Shown: piece after piece, positions 36,272 through 44,940 of the stretch | Layout of the letters: each line of letters starts with the position of its first letter | Numbering within the stretch: the first letter of the stretch is position 1 | From: Bacteroidota bacterium | Lineage (GTDB): Bacteria; Bacteroidota; Bacteroidia; Flavobacteriales; JADGDT01 | DNA length: 52,909 nucleotides | NCBI GenBank assembly: GCA_039714315.1 | Contig: JBDLJM010000007.1 | Span: forward strand, 1 to 52,909 | Direction of reading: 5' to 3' | Notes under the pieces: generated by a model | What the model was told of the DNA's origin: nothing | The model's input: only the letters and a program-made list of their open reading frames with translations | The model's database searches: none | Position numbers and translations under genes: made by a program

Positions 36272-36374
36272 TAATTTAAAATTTAGTTATTATGCTCATC
36301 AAATATAATCACATTTAGTTTCTTTCTATTCAAATTTATTCCAAATATGTATAATTAAATGAATCACATTCCAT

Positions 36375-36418
36375 AACTTAGCTAAGTTTCTTTGCAAATG
36401 TATGCTAAATTTTTTAGC
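36375..36418 (+). promoter_or_regulatory. Cluster of TTAGC half-sites, candidate operator of the XRE regulator
   Basis: A perfect 14-bp palindrome AACTTAGCTAAGTT (36375-36388) is followed at 36404-36418 by a second inverted repeat, GCTAAA / TTTAGC with a 3-bp centre; a further TTAGC lies at 36431. The sites lie just before the regulator gene and in its divergent region with the pspA operon. Binding by the XRE protein is inferred from position and symmetry. Confidence 0.5.
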
Positions 36419-36419
36419 T

Positions 36420-37148
36420 ATGCAAAATAAATTAGCGCAAATGTCATTTATTGGTAAAAATATTAGAAAAATACGGACTGTAAAACAGTTAAATCAGAGT
36501 CAGTTCGCTGAATTATTTGGACTTTCCCGAGCATCAATAGGCTCTTATGAAGAAGGGAGAGCAGAACCTAAGATTGATAAAATTATCGATATTGCTAAAT
36601 ATTTTAGCATTGAGTTAGACCTGATACTGGAAAAAGAACTGTCGGTAAACGAGATAAGTGGATTCAAACTTGCAGATAGTAAAATGATCTCGGGTAACGG
36701 GAATAACCTTTTGGAAGCAAAAAAGACCAAAGCCAAGCGAATTATTTATATTAAGCATAAATCTGAAAAAAAATTCATCAAGCATATTCTGGACGATCAA
36801 AAATGGAAGAGCGATGAAATTGAACTACCCCCAACAATCAACGATAACAGCTCCATAGCTTTTGAACACAACGATAATGCTATGGACCTGAATAATAATG
36901 GTATTTCTATGTCGGATATTGTTTTTGGAAAGACGACAAATTTTGAGAATATCTTTGACGGATATATATATATTATTGTTCAAAGAGATTCTATTTGCCT
37001 GAGAAAAGCATTTGTAAATGATGACAAGATTACATTGAAAGCCATAAATGTCAACTTTCAGCCAAAAATAATTAAGAAGGATGATGTTGTTGCTATATAT
37101 AAAATAACTGCTGTAATTAAAAACTCTATTAATCACTTTATTGATTAA
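36420..37148 (+). CDS. XRE-family transcriptional regulator with a C-terminal S24-like sensor region
   Basis: A helix-turn-helix protein of 242 residues from the ATG at 36420. The XRE domain covers about 8-65: FIGKNIRKIRTVKQLNQSQFAELFGLSRASIGSYEEGRAEPKID (key part QSQFAELFGLSRASIGSYE). Then comes a Lys-rich linker and a C-terminal domain with DGYIYIIVQRDSICLRKA, and DVVAIYKITAVI, similar in strand order to the S24/LexA fold. I see no clear catalytic Ser-Lys pair, so cleavage is doubtful. A first ATG at 36402 lies within the palindrome and ATG at 36441 (MSFIGKN) matches the start of relatives; 36420 is a compromise. Divergent from ybjN-like/pspA. Confidence 0.8.
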   Translation: MQNKLAQMSFIGKNIRKIRTVKQLNQSQFAELFGLSRASIGSYEEGRAEPKIDKIIDIAKYFSIELDLILEKELSVNEISGFKLADSKMISGNGNNLLEAKKTKAKRIIYIKHKSEKKFIKHILDDQKWKSDEIELPPTINDNSSIAFEHNDNAMDLNNNGISMSDIVFGKTTNFENIFDGYIYIIVQRDSICLRKAFVNDDKITLKAINVNFQPKIIKKDDVVAIYKITAVIKNSINHFID

Positions 37149-37290
37149 CAGTCACTAAATATTGTTTATTATCGCCTACCATTATTGTAACAACCCAACT
37201 TTTTAAGTGAACATCGATTCCTGTATAAATATTTTGCCCTTTGAAACTTAATCCATTAATTATAGTTTACTTAAACTTCCTTTTTCAATT

Positions 37291-37322
37291 ATACCAAATA
37301 AATATCAGAAACCTTTTGGTAT
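37291..37322. repeat. Short inverted repeat ATACCAAA / TTTGGTAT
   Basis: 8-bp arms (37291-37298 and 37315-37322) with a 16-nt loop in the 360-bp gap between the XRE and TetR genes. The ends resemble those of the element at 30119-30285. No gene is seen in 37149-37470; the rest is AT-rich. Confidence 0.35.
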
Positions 37323-37471
37323 TAGATATTGTTGTGAATTTCTAATCTACACCAATATAGACGTTTATGCCTTTTTACAAACATACAACCCGAATTTAAC
37401 CAACTTCATAAAATTTTATTTATAAATTACCTATAAAGCTTTGACTATCTACATTTTTTGCTTTTATTTGC

Positions 37472-37495
37472 AACGGAATGAATGTTCATTCCGTT
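37472..37495 (+). promoter_or_regulatory. TetR-type operator, perfect 11-bp arms
   Basis: AACGGAATGAA (37472-37482) and TTCATTCCGTT (37485-37495) are exact reverse complements around a 2-bp centre. It lies just before the TetR gene, directly after a possible promoter (TTTG at 37440-37443 and TATTTG at 37465-37470), so bound repressor would block the transcription start. The motif GAATGAATGTTCATTC is like known TetR sites for fatty-acid regulators. Confidence 0.75.
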
Positions 37496-37507
37496 TTTTA
37501 TTTCATA

Positions 37508-38089
37508 ATGGAAGAAACAGTTAAAAAGTTAGATAAAAGAACCTTGATACTTAACACCACTCTTGGATTATTGTCCGAGAATGGTTTCCATGGTACACCG
37601 ATTTCTTTAATTGCAGAAAAAGCAAATATCGGGGCAGGAACTATATATCGTTACTTCAAAAACAAAGAAGAGCTTATTAATGAACTTTTTATAGAAATAG
37701 AACATCGTGTAATTAATGCCATGTATAGAGGATACAATAAAAGCGCCCCCTACAAGGAGCGTTTTGGAATTCTTTGGATAAACATGATCAATTATTACGT
37801 AAAAAATCCGGAAGAGTTTGTATTCATAGAGCAGCACAGATACGCACCATATGTAAGTACCTTAACCCGTTCGGAAAGTATGAGGGTTTTATCGCCGGTA
37901 CTTATGTTTTTTCTGGAAGGGAAGAGAAACAAGTACATAAAACACTTACCTCTGTACACGATTATAGGATTGATTTATGGACCTATTATCACCATTGTAA
38001 AATTGAATTTAGACCATAATAGAACCTTAACTAATGAACAGATAAACGAAGCGGCTAAAGCTTGTTGGGATGCTGTGAAACACAATTAA
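37508..38089 (+). CDS. TetR-family transcriptional repressor
   Basis: A 193-residue regulator from the ATG at 37508; the longer frame would begin inside the operator. The N-terminal HTH is plain: RTLILNTTLGLLSENGFHGTPISLIAEKANIGAGTIYRYFKNKEELINELF (key parts GFHGTPISLIAEKANIGAGTIYRYF). The C-terminal helical ligand domain is not assigned. The perfect palindrome just before it suggests autoregulation, and the downstream fabH-like gene is 22 bp away, so it probably responds to acyl-CoA or a lipid and controls fatty-acid synthesis. This is inference from context. Confidence 0.88.
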   Translation: MEETVKKLDKRTLILNTTLGLLSENGFHGTPISLIAEKANIGAGTIYRYFKNKEELINELFIEIEHRVINAMYRGYNKSAPYKERFGILWINMINYYVKNPEEFVFIEQHRYAPYVSTLTRSESMRVLSPVLMFFLEGKRNKYIKHLPLYTIIGLIYGPIITIVKLNLDHNRTLTNEQINEAAKACWDAVKHN

Positions 38090-38111
38090 TACTGGTAAAA
38101 TATAATTTAAG

Positions 38112-39191
38112 ATGAAGAAATACCTAAATACGGCAATTATTGGATCAGGACATTATCTCCCTGATAATATTGTTAAAAATTCTGACTTTTTAGACAGGGT
38201 ATTTTACGATGCTTCAGGAAAGCCGATAGACAGACCGATAGAAGATATTATTGAAAAATTTTCAGCAATAACAGAAATAGAGGAAAGAAGATGGGCAGAT
38301 AAGGATATGCTAAACTCCGATATGGGAACTATTGCTTCAAGAAGAGCGATTGAACATGCCGGAATAAATCCGGAAGATCTCGACTACATAATTGTTGCTC
38401 AAAATTTTGGAGATATTGCCTATGGCACTAATAAAACAGATATTATGCCTTCAATTTCTTCTAAAATCAAAAATAAATTAGGTATAAAAAGTGGCAGTGT
38501 TATTCCTTACGATATGATTTATGGCTGTCCGGGATGGATAGAAGGAATGAGAATGGCCGATAATTTCATTAAATCCGGATTGGCAAAAAACATTCTGGTT
38601 GTAGGTACCGAAACTCTTTCAAGAATCATCGATCCATTCGACAGAGATTCAATGATTTTCGCTGATGGTGCAGGGGCTGTTGTTGTTTCTGCTGAATATA
38701 GTGATGAACAATATGGAATACTAAGTCATAATACAATTTCCGACAACGGCGAAGAATTAGACTTTCTGTACAACGCACCTTCATTTAATCCGGAGTATCA
38801 ACCTGAAAATTCTTTTATTAGAATGGCCGGCAGGAAAATTTATGAATACGCACTTACAAAGGTACCTGCGGCAATAAAGAAGTCTCTTGATGATGCCAAT
38901 ATACACCTTGACGACACATCTAAACTACTTATTCACCAGGCCAACGGCAAAATGGATGAGGCTATTCTAAAAAGATTTGTACGTTTATACAAAGGTAAGG
39001 TCGATAAAGATTACATGCCGATGACAATACAAAAATTCGGTAATTCATCTGTTGCAACAGTGCCAACTATGTTCGATTTAATTAATAGAAAACAACTGGA
39101 AAACCACGAATTCAATTCTGGCGACAATCTGGTATTTGCATCTGTTGGTGCCGGAATGACAATAAATTCTATGGTTTATAGAGTAAAATAA
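38112..39191 (+). CDS. 3-oxoacyl-ACP synthase III (FabH) family protein
   Basis: A 359-residue thiolase-fold condensing enzyme, somewhat longer than E. coli FabH (317). The catalytic triad is complete: C139 in IYGCPGWIEGM, H275 in LLIHQANGKMDEA and N311 in FGNSSVATVP. FabH starts fatty-acid chains by joining an acyl-CoA to malonyl-ACP. The extra N-terminal part (FYDASGKPIDRPIEDIIEKF) is typical of the Bacteroidota homologues paired with TetR genes. A second housekeeping fabH is expected elsewhere, so this copy may make a special or branched chain. Operon with the TetR repressor. Confidence 0.9.
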   Translation: MKKYLNTAIIGSGHYLPDNIVKNSDFLDRVFYDASGKPIDRPIEDIIEKFSAITEIEERRWADKDMLNSDMGTIASRRAIEHAGINPEDLDYIIVAQNFGDIAYGTNKTDIMPSISSKIKNKLGIKSGSVIPYDMIYGCPGWIEGMRMADNFIKSGLAKNILVVGTETLSRIIDPFDRDSMIFADGAGAVVVSAEYSDEQYGILSHNTISDNGEELDFLYNAPSFNPEYQPENSFIRMAGRKIYEYALTKVPAAIKKSLDDANIHLDDTSKLLIHQANGKMDEAILKRFVRLYKGKVDKDYMPMTIQKFGNSSVATVPTMFDLINRKQLENHEFNSGDNLVFASVGAGMTINSMVYRVK

Positions 39192-39255
39192 TACCTATTT
39201 ATAGGCATAAGATATTTAAGACGCTATATTTTTTGATTTAGCTTGTTTGTTTGTA

Positions 39256-39290
39256 AAAAGCCCCTTCTTCCCCAATTTGAAGGGGCTTTT
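39256..39290 (+). terminator. Rho-independent terminator after the fabH-like gene
   Basis: AAAAGCCCCTTC (39256-39267) pairs perfectly with GAAGGGGCTTTT (39279-39290), 11-nt loop, then GTTTGTTTTT. Confidence 0.9.
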
Positions 39291-39306
39291 GTTTGTTTTT
39301 ATATTA

Positions 39307-39471
39307 AGGGCGTTACCCTTCGGGTCGGGCTTTCGCTCATACTCCTCGCTCACTTACACTTAGTCTCCCAGCAACCCGTTTATATATAACTCAGCAATAG
39401 CCATCAGCAACGTAAACATTGTAAACCGTTCGCTGCGGGGTAACCGCTCTATCCCTAACGCAAATAGTTTA
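39307..39471. repeat. Intergenic repeat of the GGGCGTTACCCTTCGGGTCGGG type
   Basis: This stretch is richer in G+C than its surroundings. It starts AGGGCGTTACCCTTCGGG and ends CCGCTCTATCCCTAACGC. Similar segments lie between genes in many flavobacteria, as I recall; no search was made. No open frame is convincing. It fills most of the gap between the fabH terminator and uvrC. Confidence 0.5.
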
Positions 39472-39520
39472 ACAACTAAAGCATGGTAGAAACTAAAAAT
39501 ATTTCTGAATAAAAAAATCA

Positions 39521-39528
39521 TAACTTTG
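39521..39528 (+). promoter_or_regulatory. TAACTTTG -7 box four bases before the uvrC start codon
   Basis: A perfect TAnnTTTG box ends 4 bp before the ATG. Transcription would start at or next to the start codon, so the uvrC mRNA may have no leader. No clear -33 box. Confidence 0.45.
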
Positions 39529-39532
39529 CGCT

Positions 39533-41332
39533 ATGGCATCAAAAAAAATAGACCTCCTTCTAAAGACTATTCCCAACAATCCCGGGGTTTATCAATATTT
39601 CGATAAAGAAGAAAAAATAATTTATGTAGGCAAAGCAAAGAACCTTAAAAAAAGAGTTTCTTCATATTTCCATAAAGAGCACGGTGATGCAAAAACCAGA
39701 ATACTTGTTCGAAGAATAGAAAACATCGAATACATAGTAGTAGAAACCGAGATGGATGCACTGCTGCTGGAAAATAACCTTATAAAAAAATATCAGCCCA
39801 AGTATAATATTATGCTCAAGGACGATAAAACATATCCTTGGATCTGTATAAAAAAAGAACGTTTTCCTAGAGTTTTCCTAACCAGAAATATAATTAAAGA
39901 CGGATCGGAATATTTTGGTCCATTTGCCTCTGTAAGAATGGCCAATGCACTTCTGTCGTTAATAAAAGAGCTTTACCCTCTCCGTACCTGCAAACACGAC
40001 CTGAGCGTTAACAATATAGAAAATGGCAAATACAAAGTTTGCCTCGATTATCACATTGGAAAATGTAAAGGAGCATGTGAAGATTTGCAAAGCCATGAAG
40101 AATATATGTCTGATATTTCATCGATTAGAAACATAATCAGAGGAAACTTTTCTGATGCCTTAAAACAACTTAACTCAATAATGATTTCATTCGCTGAAAA
40201 CATGGAGTTTGAGGAGGCACAAAATATTAAAGAGAAGGTAGAATCATTAGAGAACTATCAGGCAAAATCGACAGTTGTAAACTCTAAAATAAATAATGTA
40301 GACGTTTTTTCTATTATTAGCGATGAACAATATGCCTATGTTAATTTCCTTAAAATAATGAATGGGGCTATTATTCAAAGCCACACTATGGAAATTAAGA
40401 AAAAGCTGAATGAAAGCAACAAGGAAATTATTGAGCTGGCCATTATTGAAATACGACAACGTTTTAAATCTCTTTCGAGAGAAATATATGTTCCTTTTAA
40501 TATAGATTTACACGATCCAAATCTAAAAATTACCATTCCAAAAATTGGTGATAAGCTTAAAATAGTTGAGTTATCTGAACGTAATGCAAAATACCTGAGA
40601 CTTGAGAAACTAAAACAGGTAAAAATTACCGATCCCGAAAGACACACTAATCGACTGATGGCACAGATGAAGAAGGATCTGAGACTCAGCGTAGAACCCC
40701 GACACATTGAATGTTTCGACAACTCCAACATTCAGGGTACGAATCCTGTTGCAGCATGTGTGGTTTTCAAAAATGGCAAGCCTGCAAAAAAAGAATACCG
40801 CCATTTTAATATTAAAACTGTCGACGGGCCGGATGATTATGCATCGATGACAGAGGTTGTTTACCGACGCTATAAAAGGCTGCTCGATGAGGAAAAACCT
40901 CTGCCACAGTTTGTTGTTATTGATGGGGGGAAAGGACAACTTAACGCTGCTCTAAAGAGTTTTAACGACTTAGGAATAAGGGGCAAGATAGCCATAGTGG
41001 GAATTGCGAAAAGGCTCGAGGAGCTATTTTATCCTGATGATCCTATTCCTCTTTATTTAGATAAGAAATCAGAAACACTAAAAATCATCCAAAGAGCCAG
41101 AGATGAAGCTCACAGGTTTGGAATAACTCACCACAGGAACAAACGCAGCAATAACAGTTTAAATTCTGAATTGGAAAACATTCCGGGTATCGGAGAAAAA
41201 ACAATAACTGATTTAATGCGAAAATTTAAATCTCTGAAAAGGCTAAAAGAAGCCAAACACGAAGAAATTTCATCTGTTATCGGAGATAATAGAGCTAAAA
41301 AAATTATATCATACTTTAAATCATTGAATTAA
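39533..41332 (+). CDS. uvrC: Excinuclease ABC subunit UvrC
   Basis: 599 residues, the usual size. UvrC makes the two cuts around a lesion in nucleotide-excision repair with UvrA and UvrB. Domains in order: GIY-YIG nuclease (about 12-95: GVYQYFDKEEKIIYVGKAKNLKKRV, shown by its key part IIYVGKAKNLKKRVSSYF), cysteine segment (CKHDLS, CLDYHIGKCKGAC), UVR helix (FEEAQNIKEKVESL), the RNase-H-like nuclease with ECFDNSNIQGTNPVAACVVF and FVVIDGGKGQLNAA, and C-terminal helix-hairpin-helix (IPGIGEKTITDLMRKF). Complete. Ends in a strong hairpin. Confidence 0.98.
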   Translation: MASKKIDLLLKTIPNNPGVYQYFDKEEKIIYVGKAKNLKKRVSSYFHKEHGDAKTRILVRRIENIEYIVVETEMDALLLENNLIKKYQPKYNIMLKDDKTYPWICIKKERFPRVFLTRNIIKDGSEYFGPFASVRMANALLSLIKELYPLRTCKHDLSVNNIENGKYKVCLDYHIGKCKGACEDLQSHEEYMSDISSIRNIIRGNFSDALKQLNSIMISFAENMEFEEAQNIKEKVESLENYQAKSTVVNSKINNVDVFSIISDEQYAYVNFLKIMNGAIIQSHTMEIKKKLNESNKEIIELAIIEIRQRFKSLSREIYVPFNIDLHDPNLKITIPKIGDKLKIVELSERNAKYLRLEKLKQVKITDPERHTNRLMAQMKKDLRLSVEPRHIECFDNSNIQGTNPVAACVVFKNGKPAKKEYRHFNIKTVDGPDDYASMTEVVYRRYKRLLDEEKPLPQFVVIDGGKGQLNAALKSFNDLGIRGKIAIVGIAKRLEELFYPDDPIPLYLDKKSETLKIIQRARDEAHRFGITHHRNKRSNNSLNSELENIPGIGEKTITDLMRKFKSLKRLKEAKHEEISSVIGDNRAKKIISYFKSLN

Positions 41333-41333
41333 A

Positions 41334-41369
41334 AAAGAGAGGCTGTGTTATAATACACAGCCTCTCTTT
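41334..41369. terminator. Bidirectional terminator after uvrC
   Basis: AAAGAGAGGCTGTGT (41334-41348) pairs with ACACAGCCTCTCTTT (41355-41369), 6-nt loop, with A tract before and T-rich after. Shared by two convergent genes. Confidence 0.9.
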
Positions 41370-41377
41370 ATTGTCAA

Positions 41378-44284
41378 TTATTTAATAATCTTCCCTTTGT
41401 AAACTTTACCATCATCACCTACTCCATATATAATATAGACACCTGTATTTAATCGCTCTATACCATATACACTTTCACCATAAACTTCTCTCAATAGCCT
41501 TAGACTTTGCGACTTACCATCCATAGAAATTGCCTGAACAAAAGACATGCTTATATCATCTCCAAGAATTGTCAGTTCGTTGTCTGTATTTATTAATTTA
41601 AAATCTGCAGATATCAAATCCTCTTCCGAAAGCTGTCCGCTATGTGATATAATTATTTCGAATCTGTCGTTAACAGATCCGGTATTCGAAATATTAAACT
41701 CATAGTCTGAATCTAATAAATTAGTCATTACGCCACTTTGCTTGTCTCTTAACTGAACAGCTAAATTAACTGATTGATTCTCCAGTTGAACTTTTGAAAT
41801 TTTATAAACTCCGGTTTCATTTATTGTAATACTTAAAGGAATCACATGCTCATCATTCTCAAGCTTAAGTGATAAGATCTTATATTTTCCTTCTGGCACA
41901 TATGACGAAATCGACATTGAATTATCATATTCGAACTTCGGTACATCATACTGGTCAATTACATCAGTAGCCTCACTCAAAGCAGCTATCATCAGCTGGC
42001 TTTCAATATCGTCGTGGCTTAGTGATACCCACAGTTTATAACCGTTAAATACTGATTGATTGGCCAAAACTACTTCCGGACTTAATCGTTGATTATTATT
42101 AAATTTTACAGAATTTCCCGAATCCCCTAATAACTTTACAACGAAGCCTTGAGAAGTTTTTATTTGATTATTTTCTAATGCATTTGCAGGTACTGTTCCC
42201 AGTAATCCAGAAGTATTCATCTGATTATTAGCTGAATTTTCATCTTCGTGACTCCATGTATAAACTGACTGAGCTACCTTAGTCTCATTTGTTTTCAAAA
42301 ACTCCATATAATCAATTGACGAAGGATATGGGTTTCCTACAAGGTTATACCCGGACTCATTGTAAACCAAATCAACATCTATATCTCCATTGTTTGGACT
42401 CCCCTTAAAATATAAAGTTTTAGGAATAGAGTTTGAATTATTTGGACCGGGAACAAAAATGCCTTTTCCACTTTTTATCTTTGCATCCTTATCAATATTA
42501 TGCCATGTACCTGTTAACTCCTGTAGTTTATTTGAATTGTACTCCTCATCATAGTCGCCGAACTCCCAAACATCTGCTGCGCTAAATTCATCATTATTTA
42601 CAGGAGATGACCAATAATTGTGATTTAACTTGTTAAGTACTTCCTTTCTCTCAATAATAACATCGCCAAAGTTTACAGCTGAATTATCTAATTGGAAAAT
42701 ACTACTTCCCTCTTTCACATTGAACTCACCTCCAATATTTGATATATTTCCCTCTAATATCAGGTTTGCAGTACTTAAAACATTAATCTTCCCACCAATT
42801 AATTCTATTGAACCGGAAAATGATCCGTTACTGAAATACAAATCATCAACGATATCAACTGATCCGTTTGGCATATCAATTATCAACTCTCCGATTGTTT
42901 GTTTCCCTGCAACAAAAAGATTTGAAATATCCGATTTGCTACCTGATACTATATGAAGTTTGGTGTTAGCGTCAGTTTTAAATAATGGAAAATTTGCTAT
43001 GCCACTTCCAATATTTACAGAAGAATTCTCAATTTTAACATGTTTTAAGCTTGTTGATATTTCTTCTTCAAATTTCACATCCGAATTTTCGATCAACAAT
43101 ACTGAGTTTGACCCTATATCAAAATTAACTTTCGAAAATACAATATTTGTTGTTATGTTAATATTTTCCAGTCCGCTTTCATTTTTGAAAACTACTAAGC
43201 CCCCTACTCTCATTAACGATTCAGGTGAAGCATTAAATATACTTTCCGAAACAGATCCGTTATGGATAATAATTTCTCCGGCACTTACATCAAGGTTTCC
43301 ATTGGAAGGATCGACATAAAAAGAATTAAATAAATTTTGTTCTCCAGCAGTTTGAACATCTAAAGATCCTCCGTTTATCTGTAAGTCACCGTAGCTGATG
43401 TCTACATTTCCATTAACGTTAACTTTTCCATTGTTCAACTTAACTAAAGCATTAAAAAAGTCTAATTTTATTCCTTCACCTGCATTATCTCCAACAGTTA
43501 TGCTCCCATTATTACAAATCAACTGACCGTAAACTTTTACTGCATCAGGTAATATTAAATTTGTTTTCTCATTATCTACAACAATAGCAACTTTATCCTT
43601 TATTATATCGTAAGAATCATCATCAACAAATAACTTTTGAGAAAAATTACCGTCAAATACCAATGTTCCTTTTGTTATAATATAATTATCAACATCTCCA
43701 AAAGGAGTCTTTTGACGCAACGAACTTGTTAGATATTCTTTAGAAATAACTACCTCCTTAAGATCAAAATCACCATCACCGCTTACTACGGCACTGTTCG
43801 AACCAACAAACCTTATACTAAAACTGGCAATGGCTCCATACCTGTCAGCATTCCTTGAAAGAATTTTACCTTCATTAATCAGATTTCCTCCAATAGAAAC
43901 AATAGATGTGTTATTAATAGTTCCATTACTTACGATAGTACCACTTGACATAACAACAGCATTACCTGTTATTGTCAGTTCATTTTTAATACTGGACCTA
44001 CTAGGATTTGCTATTTCTAAAGTTCCCGATATGTCAATATCCTTACAAAGCATACCAGCCTGAACAACACTAACTTCTAAATATCGTGGAATATAAACTT
44101 TACTTGATAAATTAGGTATTTCTCCCGCGGCAGCATCCCTCCACAAACCTGATTCATAAATCTGCCATACAGAAGAATCATCCCAGTATCCTGACTGAGA
44201 TAATTTAAAATCACCTTCATTGTTTTGAGAGAACAATGAAAAGGAAGAAATTAAGAAAATAAGTATAGATATTTTTCTAAACAT
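41378..44284 (-). CDS. Large secreted protein, probable T9SS cargo with C-terminal sorting domain
   Basis: 968 residues from the ATG at 44284, which gives a signal peptide (MFRKISILIFLISSFSLFSQ); the frame from 44359 is longer but without sense. After it comes SGYWDDSSVWQIYESGLW, as in G8-like beta-helix proteins of this phylum, then several hundred residues of strand-rich repeats with many Asn, Ser, Gly and Val (ISGTLEIAN, VNGNVDISYGDL, NVNGG). The middle has NHNYWSSPVNNDEFS and GYNLVGNPYPSSIDYMEF, a motif known from T9SS-associated proteins. The end (LNTGVYIIYGVGDDGKVYKGKIIK) resembles a type A sorting domain. It is probably displayed or released by the type IX system; a ligand is unknown. 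Confidence 0.82.
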   Translation of the reverse strand: MFRKISILIFLISSFSLFSQNNEGDFKLSQSGYWDDSSVWQIYESGLWRDAAAGEIPNLSSKVYIPRYLEVSVVQAGMLCKDIDISGTLEIANPSRSSIKNELTITGNAVVMSSGTIVSNGTINNTSIVSIGGNLINEGKILSRNADRYGAIASFSIRFVGSNSAVVSGDGDFDLKEVVISKEYLTSSLRQKTPFGDVDNYIITKGTLVFDGNFSQKLFVDDDSYDIIKDKVAIVVDNEKTNLILPDAVKVYGQLICNNGSITVGDNAGEGIKLDFFNALVKLNNGKVNVNGNVDISYGDLQINGGSLDVQTAGEQNLFNSFYVDPSNGNLDVSAGEIIIHNGSVSESIFNASPESLMRVGGLVVFKNESGLENINITTNIVFSKVNFDIGSNSVLLIENSDVKFEEEISTSLKHVKIENSSVNIGSGIANFPLFKTDANTKLHIVSGSKSDISNLFVAGKQTIGELIIDMPNGSVDIVDDLYFSNGSFSGSIELIGGKINVLSTANLILEGNISNIGGEFNVKEGSSIFQLDNSAVNFGDVIIERKEVLNKLNHNYWSSPVNNDEFSAADVWEFGDYDEEYNSNKLQELTGTWHNIDKDAKIKSGKGIFVPGPNNSNSIPKTLYFKGSPNNGDIDVDLVYNESGYNLVGNPYPSSIDYMEFLKTNETKVAQSVYTWSHEDENSANNQMNTSGLLGTVPANALENNQIKTSQGFVVKLLGDSGNSVKFNNNQRLSPEVVLANQSVFNGYKLWVSLSHDDIESQLMIAALSEATDVIDQYDVPKFEYDNSMSISSYVPEGKYKILSLKLENDEHVIPLSITINETGVYKISKVQLENQSVNLAVQLRDKQSGVMTNLLDSDYEFNISNTGSVNDRFEIIISHSGQLSEEDLISADFKLINTDNELTILGDDISMSFVQAISMDGKSQSLRLLREVYGESVYGIERLNTGVYIIYGVGDDGKVYKGKIIK

Positions 44285-44591
44285 AGTTTTTTCTCTTGCC
44301 GGAGCGTAACTTATACATCTGTTCAGATCATGATTTCCACTCAACAAACTACCAGTCAACTATATATAATTCATGAAATTCAATGTAAAAAACTGCTTCA
44401 CTCTTAAACAAATATAACATTTTCTACTTAAACTGTAGTCTTTTTCTTATTTTTTTAATTATTATTCCTACTCTCATGTAATACCTACCACTTACTTAAC
44501 GTAAGTGATATATCCCCAAACAAATATTCAAGACTATCTACTTGCTTTACAATACGTTACAGTTGCAGTTATTAAAAAGGACGATCTCCTC

Positions 44592-44647
44592 AATTATTAA
44601 TCCATATAAAAAAATACTTACATATTTATTTATATGGATTAATAATT
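44592..44647. repeat. Perfect 19-bp inverted repeat between divergent genes
   Basis: 44592-44610 is fully complementary to 44629-44647, with an 18-nt loop. It is AT-rich and lies between two genes that point away from each other, so a role as terminator for either is not expected. Smaller hairpins lie on either side (CACTTAC / GTAAGTG near 44490; AAAACGAAA / TTTCGTTTT at 44676-44701, the latter followed by T and A). The stretch 44285-44940 has no other gene. Confidence 0.6.
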
Positions 44648-44940
44648 CGAAAAAAAATATCTAAACAGACAGGTAAAAACGAAAATTTTGACTTTCGTTT
44701 TGAAATAAACGAAGATGAATTACACAAAAACAACTCCAATTACACAAACTTTATTACTCATTATGAGAACAATAACACATATCACAAATTAATTAGGTTA
44801 ACTGATTTGCGAGTATTTCATTACCTGTAATTAAGTTGATTTTATTCCCACTATTGAAAATAGCACATATTTTACAACCCTTAGCTTACTATTTAACATC
44901 AATTATTTGTATTTTCACCCCAATTTATAAAGCTTTTATC

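Noticed and set aside
42630-43319. Two plus-strand frames (108 and 119 codons) opposite the T9SS-type surface protein
   Set aside because: Shadow frames of a repetitive low-complexity gene, with no motif or promoter.
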